Part shown: positions 49,170-59,300 of the stretch, one piece after another
How positions within the stretch are numbered: position 1 is the first letter of the stretch
Layout: each line of letters begins with the position of its first letter
Translations under genes and position numbers: made by a program
Assembly (NCBI RefSeq): GCF_002886045.1
Contig: NZ_CP025791.1
Span: 4,913,001 to 4,977,000, forward strand
DNA length: 64,000 bases
DNA from: Flavivirga eckloniae
GTDB taxonomy: Bacteria; Bacteroidota; Bacteroidia; Flavobacteriales; Flavobacteriaceae
Direction of reading: 5' to 3'
Notes under the pieces: generated by a model
The model's input: the letters and a program-made list of their open reading frames with translations, nothing else
Told to the model about the DNA's origin: nothing
Database searches by the model: none

Positions 49170-50282
49170 ATGAGTAATGAAAATGAAGGCTATGGTTTAA
49201 GCGCCGAAAAAGCGAGTAAAGAAATCAATGCCCCAAAAGTTGACTATTTACCTCGAAAGCCTAAAACATACCATCCCAAAATAGGCATTATAGGCTGTGG
49301 AGGAATCAGTGAATATCATTTAAAAAATTATCGTATCCTTGGTTTTGATGTAGTAGCTATAGCCGATATAACACTTTCTAAGGCCAAGGCAAGAAGAGAT
49401 GAATTTTACCCTGAGGCAGAAATATATGATGACTACAAAAAGATTCTGGAGCGAAAAGAAATAGAAGTAGTAGATATTACACCACACCCCGAAGATAGAG
49501 TGCCTATAATAAAGGAAGCATTAAGGAGCAAAAAGCATGTACTTAGTCAAAAACCTTTCGTTTTAGATCTACAAGTGGGTAAGGAGCTGGTCAAAATAGC
49601 AAAGGAAAATGGCGTGAAATTGGCGGTTAATCAAAACGGAAGATGGGCGCCTCATTTCGGTTATATGTTAAATGCGATACGCTCGGGAATTATCGGTAGA
49701 CCAATTTCGATAGATTTTTCACTACAATGGGATCAGACTTGGATACAAGGAAATCCGTCTTTTGAAAACATTCACCATATGGTACTTTTCGATTTTGCCA
49801 TTCATTGGTTCGATATTGCAAATGCCTTTATGGGAGGAGAAAAGGCAGATAGTGTTTACGCCTCTGCTGTACGTTATAAAGAACAAAAATACCAACCCCC
49901 GGCACTTGCTTCAAGTATTATAAACTATGGAGAGTCACAAGTACGAATGGCGTTTAATGCGCATACTACTTTGGGAGAAGAGGATGTTACCGTAATTGTA
50001 GGGACAAAAGGAACGCTAAGAAGTAGAGGTCCTGGTCTAAACGATCAACCTGTAATGGAATTGTTTACAGAGGAAGGCCACGTAAAAATTCCGTTAGAAG
50101 GATGTTGGTTTGAAAATGGGTTCCAAGGTACTATGGCAGAATTACTCTGTGCTATCGAAGAAGATAGAGAACCTTCACATAGTGCGGAAAATAATCTTAA
50201 GAGCCTGGAATTGTGCTTTGCGGCATTAAAAAGCGCAGACGAGAATAAAATAATGATTCCTGGTGAAGTTACCATGGCATAG
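49170..50282 (+). CDS. Gfo/Idh/MocA family oxidoreductase
   Basis: 370 residues. N-terminal Rossmann fold with KIGIIGCGGISEYHLKNYRI (about 36-55) and KKHVLSQKPF (the conserved EKP-like motif, here QKP). The C-terminal alpha/beta domain has HHMVLFDFAIHWFDIANAFM, with the catalytic DxxxHxxD pattern. NAD(P)-dependent oxidation of a sugar or inositol is the family reaction. The unusual 30-residue N-terminal extension (MSNENEGYGLSAEKASKEIN) precedes the fold. Operon with the TIM-barrel genes on either side. Confidence 0.88.
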   Translation: MSNENEGYGLSAEKASKEINAPKVDYLPRKPKTYHPKIGIIGCGGISEYHLKNYRILGFDVVAIADITLSKAKARRDEFYPEAEIYDDYKKILERKEIEVVDITPHPEDRVPIIKEALRSKKHVLSQKPFVLDLQVGKELVKIAKENGVKLAVNQNGRWAPHFGYMLNAIRSGIIGRPISIDFSLQWDQTWIQGNPSFENIHHMVLFDFAIHWFDIANAFMGGEKADSVYASAVRYKEQKYQPPALASSIINYGESQVRMAFNAHTTLGEEDVTVIVGTKGTLRSRGPGLNDQPVMELFTEEGHVKIPLEGCWFENGFQGTMAELLCAIEEDREPSHSAENNLKSLELCFAALKSADENKIMIPGEVTMA

Positions 50283-50329
50283 ACTAACATTTAAATAAGT
50301 AAGTAGGAACTTGTGCAACGATTGAAAAA

Positions 50330-51199
50330 ATGATAAAAAACACAAACGATGGTTCGGCAAACGAGCCATCATTACGAATAGATATTAATTACGGTAATTG
50401 TGACGGACTACCTGGTTTTTCAGCTGGGCCTAAAGGGGACGATCGTAAAAAGCACGAAGCCATATTCGATGCCGGTTTTAAGGGGGTTCAAGATGGAAAT
50501 CCAGGACTTTGTAAGGAACTGGGGCTAGAATTAACAGCACATGCCCGAGTAAACGAGGTAGGTGATTTAGATGAATTGTTGCCGTATTGGAAAGATATGG
50601 GGTATAATTGTGCAACCATACATCTGGGTTGGGGAATGGAGTCGGATAGCCAAATCGATATTTTGGTAGCATATATTTTAAAAAGCGCTCAAAAGTTCGA
50701 TTTCCCCATTTACATTGAAACCCACCGAGCCACAGTTACTCAAGATATGTATAGAACGGTGGAGATGGTTAAACGATTTCCTGAAATACGATTTAATGGT
50801 GATTTTTCTCATTGGTATACCGGTCAAGAAATGGTATACGGTGGTTTTGAAAATAAGCTCGAATTTATTGCACCAGTTTTAGAACGCGTACGGTTTCTTC
50901 ATGGCCGAATTGGAAATCCAGGCAGTATCCAGGTCTCTGTGAATCCTAATGATAATGAAAGTTTTGTAGACCATTTTAAGGACATGTGGACTCAATCTTT
51001 TCAGGGGTTTTTAAAAACTGCTGTTCCCGGAGACTATATCTGTTTTGCTGTTGAATTACTTCAGTCAGAAATTTTTTATGCCCGCATGTTTGAATCGAAC
51101 GGAAGCTATAGAGAAGAAGGAGATAGATGGCAACAAGCCTTACTTTATAAAGAAATAATACAACAATGTTGGGAACGTGCCTATTCCATGCAGTTTTAG
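50330..51199 (+). CDS. Xylose isomerase-like TIM-barrel protein
   Basis: 289 residues. TIM-barrel pattern with metal-site segments: FPIYIETHRATV (Glu), IRFNGDFSHWYTG (Asp/His) and RVRFLHGRIGNPGSI (His). It starts 48 bp after the Gfo/Idh gene. It resembles sugar epimerases and 2-keto-myo-inositol dehydratase-like proteins; function is inferred from the family. It probably acts on the same intermediate as the two preceding enzymes. Confidence 0.78.
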   Translation: MIKNTNDGSANEPSLRIDINYGNCDGLPGFSAGPKGDDRKKHEAIFDAGFKGVQDGNPGLCKELGLELTAHARVNEVGDLDELLPYWKDMGYNCATIHLGWGMESDSQIDILVAYILKSAQKFDFPIYIETHRATVTQDMYRTVEMVKRFPEIRFNGDFSHWYTGQEMVYGGFENKLEFIAPVLERVRFLHGRIGNPGSIQVSVNPNDNESFVDHFKDMWTQSFQGFLKTAVPGDYICFAVELLQSEIFYARMFESNGSYREEGDRWQQALLYKEIIQQCWERAYSMQF

Positions 51200-51394
51200 T
51201 AGATAAATTTTTGACAAGGAAAATACGATCACATTATTAATATTCGAAATGGGCTATCATTAGTTCTTTAAGAACTATACATGGATTAAACAAGATTTAC
51301 GTTAATTAATATTACCTTACAAAAATCATATAATCTGCTTATTGTCTAAGGTATTTTTGCAAAATCAAATTAATACTTAATTCTGATTTGTTGC

Positions 51395-52330
51395 ATGAAG
51401 TTTAATGGAAGTAAGCAGTATAATGATTTTGGCTCTTTTTTAAAATCACATTTTGTAGAACCAGTACAAAAAATATCCATCGATATTGGCTTTACATGCC
51501 CCAATAGAGATGGTAGTAAGGGAACAGGTGGGTGTACCTATTGCAATAACAACTCTTTTAACCCAGACTATTGCAAACCTAAAAAGAGTATTACCGAACA
51601 GTTAAATGAAGGGACTGCCTTTTTTTCCAGAAAACGAAAAAACCAAAAATACCTGGCGTATTTTCAAGCGTATACCAATACCTACTCAGATATTGAATCG
51701 CTTAAAAAGTTGTATTTAGAAGCATTAAGCCATCCCAAAGTATTGGGGCTGGTAATAGGTACCCGACCAGATTGTATAAGTACCCAGTTAATTGATTTTC
51801 TGTCTGAATTATGCAAAAGCTATTTCATATCACTAGAGTTTGGAATAGAAAGTACATTAAATAGCACATTAGAAGTAGTAAACCGTTGCCATACATTCGA
51901 AGACACCCAGAATGCATACAACATTGCCAAAAATAAAGGCTTGCATCTAGGAGGGCATTTAATTATTGGTTTACCGGGAGAATCGAAAGAGAATATATTA
52001 AACCATGCAAAAACACTATCAAAACTCCCAATAAATTCATTAAAGCTCCACCATTTACAAATAGTTAAACATACCATGATGGCTTTTCAATATAAAAACT
52101 ATCCAGAACTTTTTAATTTATTTAATGTAGAGGATTATGTAGATATCATAGGTGAGTTTCTGTCATTATTACGATCAGATATTATTATTGAGCGCTTTAT
52201 AAGCGAATCGCCAGCAGACTTACTAATAGCTCCAAAATGGGGAGGGCTTAAAAATTTTGAAATAGTGGCTAAAATTGACAAAAGTTTAAAAGAAAAGAAC
52301 CTTTGGCAAGGAAAGTATTGTCTGTATTAA
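51395..52330 (+). CDS. TIGR01212 family radical SAM protein
   Basis: 311 residues. The N-terminal [4Fe-4S]-ligand motif is CPNRDGSKGTGGCTYCNN (three Cys), followed by the SAM-binding region LEFGIESTLNSTLEVVNRCH and HLGGHLIIGLPGESKENILN. These match the YhcC-type TIGR01212 family, whose function is not established. Length and order are complete. It is separated from the sugar operon by 195 bp and probably has its own promoter. Confidence 0.88.
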   Translation: MKFNGSKQYNDFGSFLKSHFVEPVQKISIDIGFTCPNRDGSKGTGGCTYCNNNSFNPDYCKPKKSITEQLNEGTAFFSRKRKNQKYLAYFQAYTNTYSDIESLKKLYLEALSHPKVLGLVIGTRPDCISTQLIDFLSELCKSYFISLEFGIESTLNSTLEVVNRCHTFEDTQNAYNIAKNKGLHLGGHLIIGLPGESKENILNHAKTLSKLPINSLKLHHLQIVKHTMMAFQYKNYPELFNLFNVEDYVDIIGEFLSLLRSDIIIERFISESPADLLIAPKWGGLKNFEIVAKIDKSLKEKNLWQGKYCLY

Positions 52331-53155
52331 TACATAAAGTGTTTTTATTTTGTTGTTTTTCAGTTTAATAAGTGGTGATAAGTTGAGTGTTTATAATGCT
52401 TTAAAGGATGTGGATAAGCGATAAAAAATGAAGCAAAAATTAAAATTGTATTTAATAAATCCATAAAAAATTAACTTTTACTGGTTTCCCGCAACAAAAA
52501 AATCACATTAGCATGTTGTTCATCGAAAACACAAAATAAGCACTTCTATACTTTTTTTGTTATCATTACTTTTACCCCATAATTTTTAACCCCCACTATC
52601 ATGAAGAATTTTTTAATAGCATTTTTATCTTTACTAAGAGAAGGACCCCTTTCTTTAAAACAAATGGAAATAAAAACCTCTATTACCAACCAAATATTAA
52701 TATAAAAGAGGAAAATAAATCCCCCCTGGTTTATTTTGTTTATAGTACGGAATTTTAAATATGCGCACATTTATCTGTGTGCTAGCCGGCAGTACTATTT
52801 ACGATTTATTTAGCACCAGAATTAATAACTAAAAATTATTTCTATAAGTAACATTACATCAAAAGTCATTATCAGTTAAAATAATATGGCATATCTGACC
52901 AGTTTGTAAATTCTATAAACAACTAACAGTTTTTATAAGCTTTTCAAGAAGTTGCATACATTTTAAGCTAATGAAAAATCCCAAAACTATGATTCATAAT
53001 TAGCTAGTTTCTTAATTATTTGCTGTTTTACTTGTATTTAAACAATCTATTTAAGCTATGTAATAGTATAACATAGTCTTGTCTTTAGCGTGTGCCATTT
53101 AAATAGCAGTGAATTAAGAGGTTAGCTGACCTGAAATACCCTAAAATATATTAAT
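52331..53155. other. Long intergenic region
   Basis: About 825 bp without a supported gene. Short frames exist on both strands (for example 52546-52770 minus, and MKNFLIAFLSLLREGPLSLK on plus at 52600), but they lack recognisable features and look accidental. It should contain the promoter of the metalloprotease gene, but no consensus is convincing. Confidence 0.45.
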
Positions 53156-55186
53156 ATGAAACGAGTTTTTATATGTTGCGTCATTTTTATGGCGGCAATG
53201 TTTTGTGTGAATGCACAAAATTATAAACCAAAACAACAGGTAGCACAAGCCAAATCTACCGGAAAAGTATTTAAAAAAGTAAACCTTTTAAAAGCCGTAA
53301 CAGGCAAATCGGATGTCGTTATTCCAGAAGAATTAAACGACTACACCATATTATCATTAGACGCACCTTCAATGAAGTCGCTAACCAAGTCTTCGTCTTC
53401 AACACCAGAAGCGATGTCTTTTCTAATTCCAGGAAAAAAAGCACCCTTACAACTGGAATTAGTAAAAGTTGATGTCGTTTCAGATGATTTCGAGGCTTTA
53501 GAGATGCCTTCGGGAAAATCTATTTCTTCAAAGAAGAAGATGGCTCATTACCGTGGAATTATTAAAGGACAACCAAACTCAATAGCAGCGATAAGTTTTG
53601 TTAATAATGAAGTATCAGGACTTATATGTGTAGAAGGAGATGATAGCAATTTAGTTCTCGGAAAACTGGATAATAGTAGCAAGCACATTCTTTATAGAGA
53701 TGACGATATAAGCCATCTTAATGAATTTGTTTGTAAAACAACAGACGCAAATTATATAGATAGACCAACCCAAAAAACATCAAAAGGAGAACCGAGTGCT
53801 AATAAACAAAAATGCCCGGAGATCTTTTTTGATGTTGCCAACGATGTTGTAAGAGATAAAGGTGGCGCGCAAGCAGCTTCAAATTTTGTAGAAGCTATGT
53901 TTAATCAAGTTGCCATTTTGTATGCCAATGATGGTATGAAAATAAAGCTTTCTGGCATAAGAACCTGGACATCAACAACTCCATTTAATAATCTGGATAG
54001 TTACCGTGCTTATAGAAACCGTAATGGTTTTAATGGCGATCTTGGGCATTTCGTAACCTATAACTATTCGGGTGGAGTTGCTTGGGTAGATGCGCTTTGT
54101 AGTTCTCATAAGTATGGTTTATCAGGAATACACCGTAGCTATCAGAATGTCCCTAGATATTCTTGGAACATTTCAACTATTGCACATGAGTTGGGACATA
54201 ACTTTGGCTCACCACATACACATTCATGTTCATGGAACGGAAACAATACAGCTATAGATGGCTGCTATTCCACAGAAGGAGGGTGTAGACGCCCTAGTAT
54301 ACCGTCTGGTGGAGGTACAATTATGAGTTACTGTCACTTAACAAGTGCAGGAACGAACTTAAACAAAGGATTTGGCTCTCAGCCTGCTAGTTTAATAAGG
54401 AATAACATTAACCGAGCTAGTTGTGTTGGTACTTGTAGCGGTGGCGGCAACGGCGGCGGAGATGAAGTAAGTTGTGCAGATGTAGACCCATGGAACGAAA
54501 ATGCAAGTTATTCGGCAGGGGACAAAGTAGTGTACAGAGGACGTTTATTTGAAAGAAATACCAATAATACCGATTGGAACGACTTGGGTGCTTGTAAAGA
54601 TGGTGATTCTACAGACATTTGTGCAGGAGTAGATCCATGGAGAGAAAACACAAGTTATTCGGCAGGAGACAAGGTAATCTACAACGGACGCTTATTCCAA
54701 AGAAACTCCGATAATAGTGATTGGATTAACCTTGGTGATTGTGGTACAACCAGTAACAACCCTTGTGACGGATATGATGCATGGGTGAATAATGTTTCTT
54801 ACGATACTGGTGACATAGTAATATACAAAGGAAGCCTTTTTGAACGAGTAAACGGAGACTGGAAAAAATTAGCTACTTGTACAAGTTCGTCACTGGCATT
54901 ATTACCAGGCGAAAATGTTGAAGAAGTTTCTAATTTCCGAGCATATCCTATACCAGCAAAAGATGTGTTGTACATAGAAGCATATAATTTAACAGGTGAA
55001 CCATCTGCAATCTTATTAAAAGATGTTAAAGGAAGAACACTTCAGTCTGTAGAAGTTAAAGGAGCATCAGAAAAAGGAGGCAGTATTAAACAATCTATTA
55101 ATGTTGGTAAATTATCTTCTGGAATTTACTTCATAAAAATAAAAGGTAGTAATGAACCAATGGTTAAAAAGATAATAATCGAGTAA
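53156..55186 (+). CDS. Secreted reprolysin-type metalloprotease with carbohydrate-binding modules
   Basis: 676 residues. Signal peptide MKRVFICCVIFMAAMFCVNA and a pro-region to about 225. The M12B-like protease domain has the zinc motif H344-E-L-G-H348-x5-H354 (HELGHNFGSPH), with GTIMSYCHLTSAG serving as Met-turn. About 430-590 holds three repeats of a 45-residue chitin-binding-like (CBM5/12) module: CADVDPWNENASYSAGDKVV, CAGVDPWRENTSYSAGDKVI, CDGYDAWVNNVSYDTGDIVI. The C-terminus (FRAYPIPAKDVLYI to GIYFIKIKGSNEPMVKKIII) is a T9SS tail. Exported to the surface or medium; likely degrades peptides on chitin-like or other polysaccharide matrices. Confidence 0.92.
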   Translation: MKRVFICCVIFMAAMFCVNAQNYKPKQQVAQAKSTGKVFKKVNLLKAVTGKSDVVIPEELNDYTILSLDAPSMKSLTKSSSSTPEAMSFLIPGKKAPLQLELVKVDVVSDDFEALEMPSGKSISSKKKMAHYRGIIKGQPNSIAAISFVNNEVSGLICVEGDDSNLVLGKLDNSSKHILYRDDDISHLNEFVCKTTDANYIDRPTQKTSKGEPSANKQKCPEIFFDVANDVVRDKGGAQAASNFVEAMFNQVAILYANDGMKIKLSGIRTWTSTTPFNNLDSYRAYRNRNGFNGDLGHFVTYNYSGGVAWVDALCSSHKYGLSGIHRSYQNVPRYSWNISTIAHELGHNFGSPHTHSCSWNGNNTAIDGCYSTEGGCRRPSIPSGGGTIMSYCHLTSAGTNLNKGFGSQPASLIRNNINRASCVGTCSGGGNGGGDEVSCADVDPWNENASYSAGDKVVYRGRLFERNTNNTDWNDLGACKDGDSTDICAGVDPWRENTSYSAGDKVIYNGRLFQRNSDNSDWINLGDCGTTSNNPCDGYDAWVNNVSYDTGDIVIYKGSLFERVNGDWKKLATCTSSSLALLPGENVEEVSNFRAYPIPAKDVLYIEAYNLTGEPSAILLKDVKGRTLQSVEVKGASEKGGSIKQSINVGKLSSGIYFIKIKGSNEPMVKKIIIE

Positions 55187-55230
55187 GTAGTTTTCGTAGA
55201 ATAACCCTGTTATTTTATGAAATATAAACA

Positions 55231-55279
55231 GAGGTTGAATTGCCCTAACACCAACCATAACTAATTCAGCCTCTTTTAT
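55231..55279 (+). terminator. Probable terminator of the metalloprotease gene
   Basis: GAGGTTGAATT at 55231-55241 pairs with AATTCAGCCTC at 55263-55273 (10 of 11), followed by TTTTATAT. Confidence 0.6.
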
Positions 55280-55343
55280 ATAGCTTTCGTGAAAATAAAC
55301 CATCACAGAAGTTTACTTAACTATAACCAATTTAAAGAGATAA

Positions 55344-58300
55344 ATGATGATTAACCTAAAATTAAACCTTGCAAAGAAAACAAGGTTAACTTTAATAACC
55401 GTACTATTGGTAAGTGTTTGTTATTACCAATCACACGGTCAAGAGCTTTACGAACTCATGCAAGAAGAGAACGTTAAAGTAAAAAAAATTGAACGCCAAG
55501 GAAATAGGTACTACAAAAACAGAGAAAAAGGTAAAGGAAGCGGCTATAAACTCTACAGGCGTAACCTATATTGGGCAAAGCGAAATGCCGATGTAAAAGG
55601 GCGTGTAATAAGCGATGCTCAGGTAGTAAAAGAATGTGAAAGCTTTAAAAAGTTAAATAAAGCCAATTCGAGTCCTACAGCAAAAAATATTGAAAAAAGC
55701 AGTAGTGGCTGGAAAGAACTGGGACCATTTAGTTGGACACGTACCAGAAGCTGGAATCCTGGTTTGGGAAGAATTGTATCCATTGCCGTAGAGCCTACTC
55801 AACAGGATATAATATATGCAGGATCGCCAGGTGGTGGTATTTGGAAATCAACCGATGCTGGTAAAAACTGGCAACCTTTAGGAGATTCTATGACTAATAT
55901 GTCTATTTGGGCTATTGCTATAGACCCTAATAACACAAATACAGTATTCTTAGGGAATTCGGCAGGTCAAATTATGAAATCGACAAATGGTGGTGATTCC
56001 TGGTCTGTAATACGCAGTGTTAATGGTACGCCAAGAAGCATTTTAATAAGCCCTAACAGTGAAACGATATTTGTAGGAACCACAAGAGCGCTTTACAGAT
56101 CCCAAAACGGAGGTGGTAGTTTTAGTCGAGTATTAAATGATGGAGCAGAAGATGTAGCATTTAAGCCTGGTAGTACAAATACAGTTTATGCTTGTGGTGA
56201 TAGTTTTTACCGTTCAACCAACGGAGGTAGTTCTTTTAATAGAATTACTAGAGGTATAGCTAGAACCGAACGTATGAAAATGGCTGTTACACCAGCAAAT
56301 CCAGATGCCGTTTATCTGGTGCAAAAATACGAGAGTAGTTTTGGTTATTTGTACCGCTCGCTCAACGGAGGGCAAAGCTTTACTGTAAGAGCGGACTATA
56401 GTACTGTATCTACTAACGAGGTATATTTTACTCAAGCCTCTAGAGATATGGCTATTGCAGTATCAGATACCAATGCTGATGAAGTGCATGTAGGAGGTAT
56501 GAATTATTCCCGTTCCTTAGATGGCGGTGTAAGCTTTACCACATTGGCAGGATGGAACACCCCTAACGATCGTTCTTATGTTCATGCAGATATAGAAGTG
56601 TTACAGTACATTAACGGAAGCATTTATGTAGGATCTGATGGCGGTATTTTTAGAAGTACTAACAGAGGGAACAATGTTACCGACCTTACTCAAAATGGTC
56701 TGGCGGTAAGACAGTACTATCGTATAGGAGGTGCAGCCACAGATGCTAATATGATTGTAGGAGGCGCACAAGATAATGGTACCAACATTATGAATGGTAC
56801 AAGTCGTCAGTTTAAAGAATGGTTGGGTGCCGATGGTATGGAGTGTTTTATAGATCATAAAAACAAAAATGTGGTTTATGGCACAACACAAAACGGAAAA
56901 CTTTACAAAAGCAACGATGGCGGAAATAGTATAGGTAGTATTAACAAGCCAGGTAACTTTAGTGGAGAATGGGTAACTCCTTTTATGGGAGACCCAGTTA
57001 ATAATAGAACGATCTATGTAGGGTATAGTAACCTATATCGTAGCAGAAATGGAGGAAGTAGTTGGAGTAATATTACTTCCAGAATTAATGTTGGAGGTAG
57101 ATTAGATGAAATGGCAGTAGCTGCTTCAAATAACAATTATATCTATATAGCTGAAGATGATCGTGTATGGCGTACTAAAAATGGTCAGGCTGATAGTCCA
57201 CAGTGGACAGAAGTTAGCAATTTTAGAGGACGTGTTAATTTTATTACCGTAGACCCTAATGATCCAGAACGTGTAGCTATTGCAACTTCAGGTTCGAGAG
57301 TATACGAATCTACCAATGCGGGTAATACATGGACGAACATAAGAGGCGAATTACCTAATATATCGGCGCAATGTTTAGTTTATGATGATACCGAGGCTAA
57401 CGGATTATACCTGGGGATGCAATCTGGGGTATATTATACCAATAACAATCTAGATAAATGGGTATCTTTTTCTAAGAACCTTCCAGGAGTACAAACTACC
57501 GATCTTGAAATTCATTATGCTACTAGAAAGTTACGTGTAGCCACTTACGGTAGAGGTATTTGGGAATCTGATTTATATGAAGAAGATGGTACGGGTACTA
57601 CAATTACACCACCGAGTGATTTAGTAGCAACAGTAGATGGTAAAAATGTAACACTTACCTGGAAAGACAATTCTGATAATGAAAAAGGATTTGCTATTCA
57701 AAGAAGTTCTGGAGGTGCATACGAGCGTATTGGTTATGTGGATTCTGAGACTACTTACACAGATGAAAACCTGGCAAACGGAACCCATTCATACCGTGTG
57801 AGAGCATATGATGATTCAGAATATTCAGATTTTTCCAATATCGTAGAAGTAAAAATAGGAGATATTGTTACGCCTCCAGATGTTTCCGAAGATTGTATAG
57901 GATGTAAGGTATACCGAACAAATAGTGAAGAATTGAAAAATGAAAAACAAGGCAAAGAAAACGCAGCGGACGGCGATTTAAATACCTATTGGCATACACA
58001 ATGGTATGATGGTAGCCCGAGTCATCCCCACTATATCAATATAGATTTTGGTAAGATGAAGGACCTAGTAGGGTTTTCATATACAGGAAGACAGGAAGGC
58101 ACAACAGGTATGATAAAAGATTATGAGTTTATGGGATGGGATGGTAATAACTGGAAGCAATTATCGGCAGGAACATTCCAAAAATCAACCCTTAAACAAA
58201 CTGTTGAGTTTGATAAATTCCGTTGTCGCTATGTTAAATTCCGTGCCTTGTCTGAAGTAGACGGGAAAAAATGGGCTTCTGTAGCAGAATTAGTAGTACG

Positions 58301-58628
58301 ATACATTCCGGAAGAAAATGCGCCATCGCTAGAAGAACCTGCTGCCATTGAAGAAATAACCCCAGAGGTAGATCTAAATGATTTTAGTGGTATGAGAGTC
58401 TTTCCTGTTCCGTTTACCAACGAAATAAACATTGCAGGAGTTACTTCTAAAAAAGCTATCCGTTCGGTAAGATTGATTGGAATAGATGGTAAAGTAGAAA
58501 AGATAAAAACTTCTACAAAAAGTAATAACATACTTACTATAAGCACTGGTAATTTATCTAGTGGATTCTATATGCTTTCTTTTGAAGAAGAAGGAAAAAC
58601 AAAAACAATAAAAGTGTATAAAAAATAA
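55344..58628 (+). CDS. BNR/sortilin-like propeller protein with Fn3, discoidin and T9SS domains
   Basis: 1094 residues; signal peptide (MMINLKLNLAKKTRLTLITV...). From about 125 to 745 lie repeated Asp-box/BNR motifs (STDAGKNW, STNGGDSW, SQNGGGSF, SLDGGVSF, STNAGNTW), so the fold is a multi-bladed sortilin/VPS10 or GH74-like propeller. Then Fn3 (about 755-845, PSDLVATVDGKNVTLTWKDN), a discoidin (F5/8 type C) domain (about 855-995, NAADGDLNTYWHTQWYDG) and a T9SS tail (VFPVPFTNEINIAG...). The F5/8 and propeller suggest polysaccharide or protein binding. It follows the metalloprotease gene; both are likely exported by T9SS. Confidence 0.88.
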   Translation: MMINLKLNLAKKTRLTLITVLLVSVCYYQSHGQELYELMQEENVKVKKIERQGNRYYKNREKGKGSGYKLYRRNLYWAKRNADVKGRVISDAQVVKECESFKKLNKANSSPTAKNIEKSSSGWKELGPFSWTRTRSWNPGLGRIVSIAVEPTQQDIIYAGSPGGGIWKSTDAGKNWQPLGDSMTNMSIWAIAIDPNNTNTVFLGNSAGQIMKSTNGGDSWSVIRSVNGTPRSILISPNSETIFVGTTRALYRSQNGGGSFSRVLNDGAEDVAFKPGSTNTVYACGDSFYRSTNGGSSFNRITRGIARTERMKMAVTPANPDAVYLVQKYESSFGYLYRSLNGGQSFTVRADYSTVSTNEVYFTQASRDMAIAVSDTNADEVHVGGMNYSRSLDGGVSFTTLAGWNTPNDRSYVHADIEVLQYINGSIYVGSDGGIFRSTNRGNNVTDLTQNGLAVRQYYRIGGAATDANMIVGGAQDNGTNIMNGTSRQFKEWLGADGMECFIDHKNKNVVYGTTQNGKLYKSNDGGNSIGSINKPGNFSGEWVTPFMGDPVNNRTIYVGYSNLYRSRNGGSSWSNITSRINVGGRLDEMAVAASNNNYIYIAEDDRVWRTKNGQADSPQWTEVSNFRGRVNFITVDPNDPERVAIATSGSRVYESTNAGNTWTNIRGELPNISAQCLVYDDTEANGLYLGMQSGVYYTNNNLDKWVSFSKNLPGVQTTDLEIHYATRKLRVATYGRGIWESDLYEEDGTGTTITPPSDLVATVDGKNVTLTWKDNSDNEKGFAIQRSSGGAYERIGYVDSETTYTDENLANGTHSYRVRAYDDSEYSDFSNIVEVKIGDIVTPPDVSEDCIGCKVYRTNSEELKNEKQGKENAADGDLNTYWHTQWYDGSPSHPHYINIDFGKMKDLVGFSYTGRQEGTTGMIKDYEFMGWDGNNWKQLSAGTFQKSTLKQTVEFDKFRCRYVKFRALSEVDGKKWASVAELVVRYIPEENAPSLEEPAAIEEITPEVDLNDFSGMRVFPVPFTNEINIAGVTSKKAIRSVRLIGIDGKVEKIKTSTKSNNILTISTGNLSSGFYMLSFEEEGKTKTIKVYKK

Positions 58629-58815
58629 ATAAAAGTAAAAGGGTTGAGGGTTTGCAAAATTGTTTGAATGTAGGGCATTGCATAAGAACAAGCAAGCGTT
58701 CAGCCCATAATATATTCAAGATATATACCTTAATGAAAAACCGATTCTAGATGGTTTTGGGAAGAACTTAAATTTCATTAAGGTAGTCTTGAATTTTTTG
58801 TAGTTAAAAGCAGCT

Positions 58816-58857
58816 AAAAAACCCGATTAACCCAATATAGGTTAATCGGGTTTTTGT
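58816..58857. terminator. Bidirectional terminator
   Basis: AAAAACCCGATTAACC and GGTTAATCGGGTTTTT form a 16-bp stem with a 6-nt loop and A/T flanks. Confidence 0.85.
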
Positions 58858-59106
58858 TTTTTATCACAATAAATTCACATTAAGTAATTATTTTAACGTG
58901 ATTTTTTAGTTTTTGATTTTCAGTTAGTTGCATAAAAAACATCCCTAAAGTCCCCTCAAGGGCAATGACGTTTAGTTAAGGAAATTTATGTCTGTTCGAG
59001 CGCAGTCGAGAACTTTTTAGCATCAATGAATAAAGAGGTTTCGACTTTAGCCTGTCTTGAGCGTAGACGAAAGGCCCAACCTGACATTGAGAACTTAAAA
59101 ACTCTT

Positions 59107-59206
59107 AACTAAATGACATTACCCTCTAGGGAGGATTAAGGAAGGGGTGTTTAAATACAAAATATTTTATAAGTTTAACAATCAGTACTTTACAATGAAG
59201 TTAAAT
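59107..59206. repeat. Dispersed 98-100-bp intergenic repeat, copy 2
   Basis: Second copy of the element at 43499-43596 (AACTAAATGACATTACCCTC to GAAGTTAAAT), about 85% identical. A shorter related stretch (TCCCCTCAAGGGCAATGACG) lies at about 58951. Confidence 0.7.
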
Positions 59207-59248
59207 CGACTCACGTTATTTTAAAAAAATAATTAAAAAAAGGCTTGA

Positions 59249-59267
59249 CTCTTACCTTACGTTATAG
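59249..59267 (+). promoter_or_regulatory. MerR-family operator in the promoter of the regulator gene
   Basis: CTCTTAC-CTTAC-GTTATAG is an imperfect 19-bp dyad (5 of 7 positions), overlapping TTGACT at 59245-59250. This placement inside a spacer between promoter elements is characteristic of MerR-controlled promoters and suggests autoregulation. Confidence 0.6.
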
Positions 59268-59300
59268 CTTTTCTTTGTGGCATATTTAATTATTTATTAA

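Larger units (their letters stand above)
58629..59248. other. Intergenic region with repeats
   Basis: About 620 bp: terminator hairpin at 58816-58857; REP-like sequences (TTCGAGCGCAGTCGAGAAC near 58987; GGTTTCGACTTTAGCCTGTC near 59038) and the dispersed repeat copy at 59107-59206. No gene supported. These REP-like motifs are common intergenic elements in Flavobacteria (recalled, not checked). Confidence 0.55.

Noticed and set aside
52546-52770. Minus-strand 74-codon frame in the long gap
   Set aside because: No start context, no domain, composition like non-coding AT-rich DNA.
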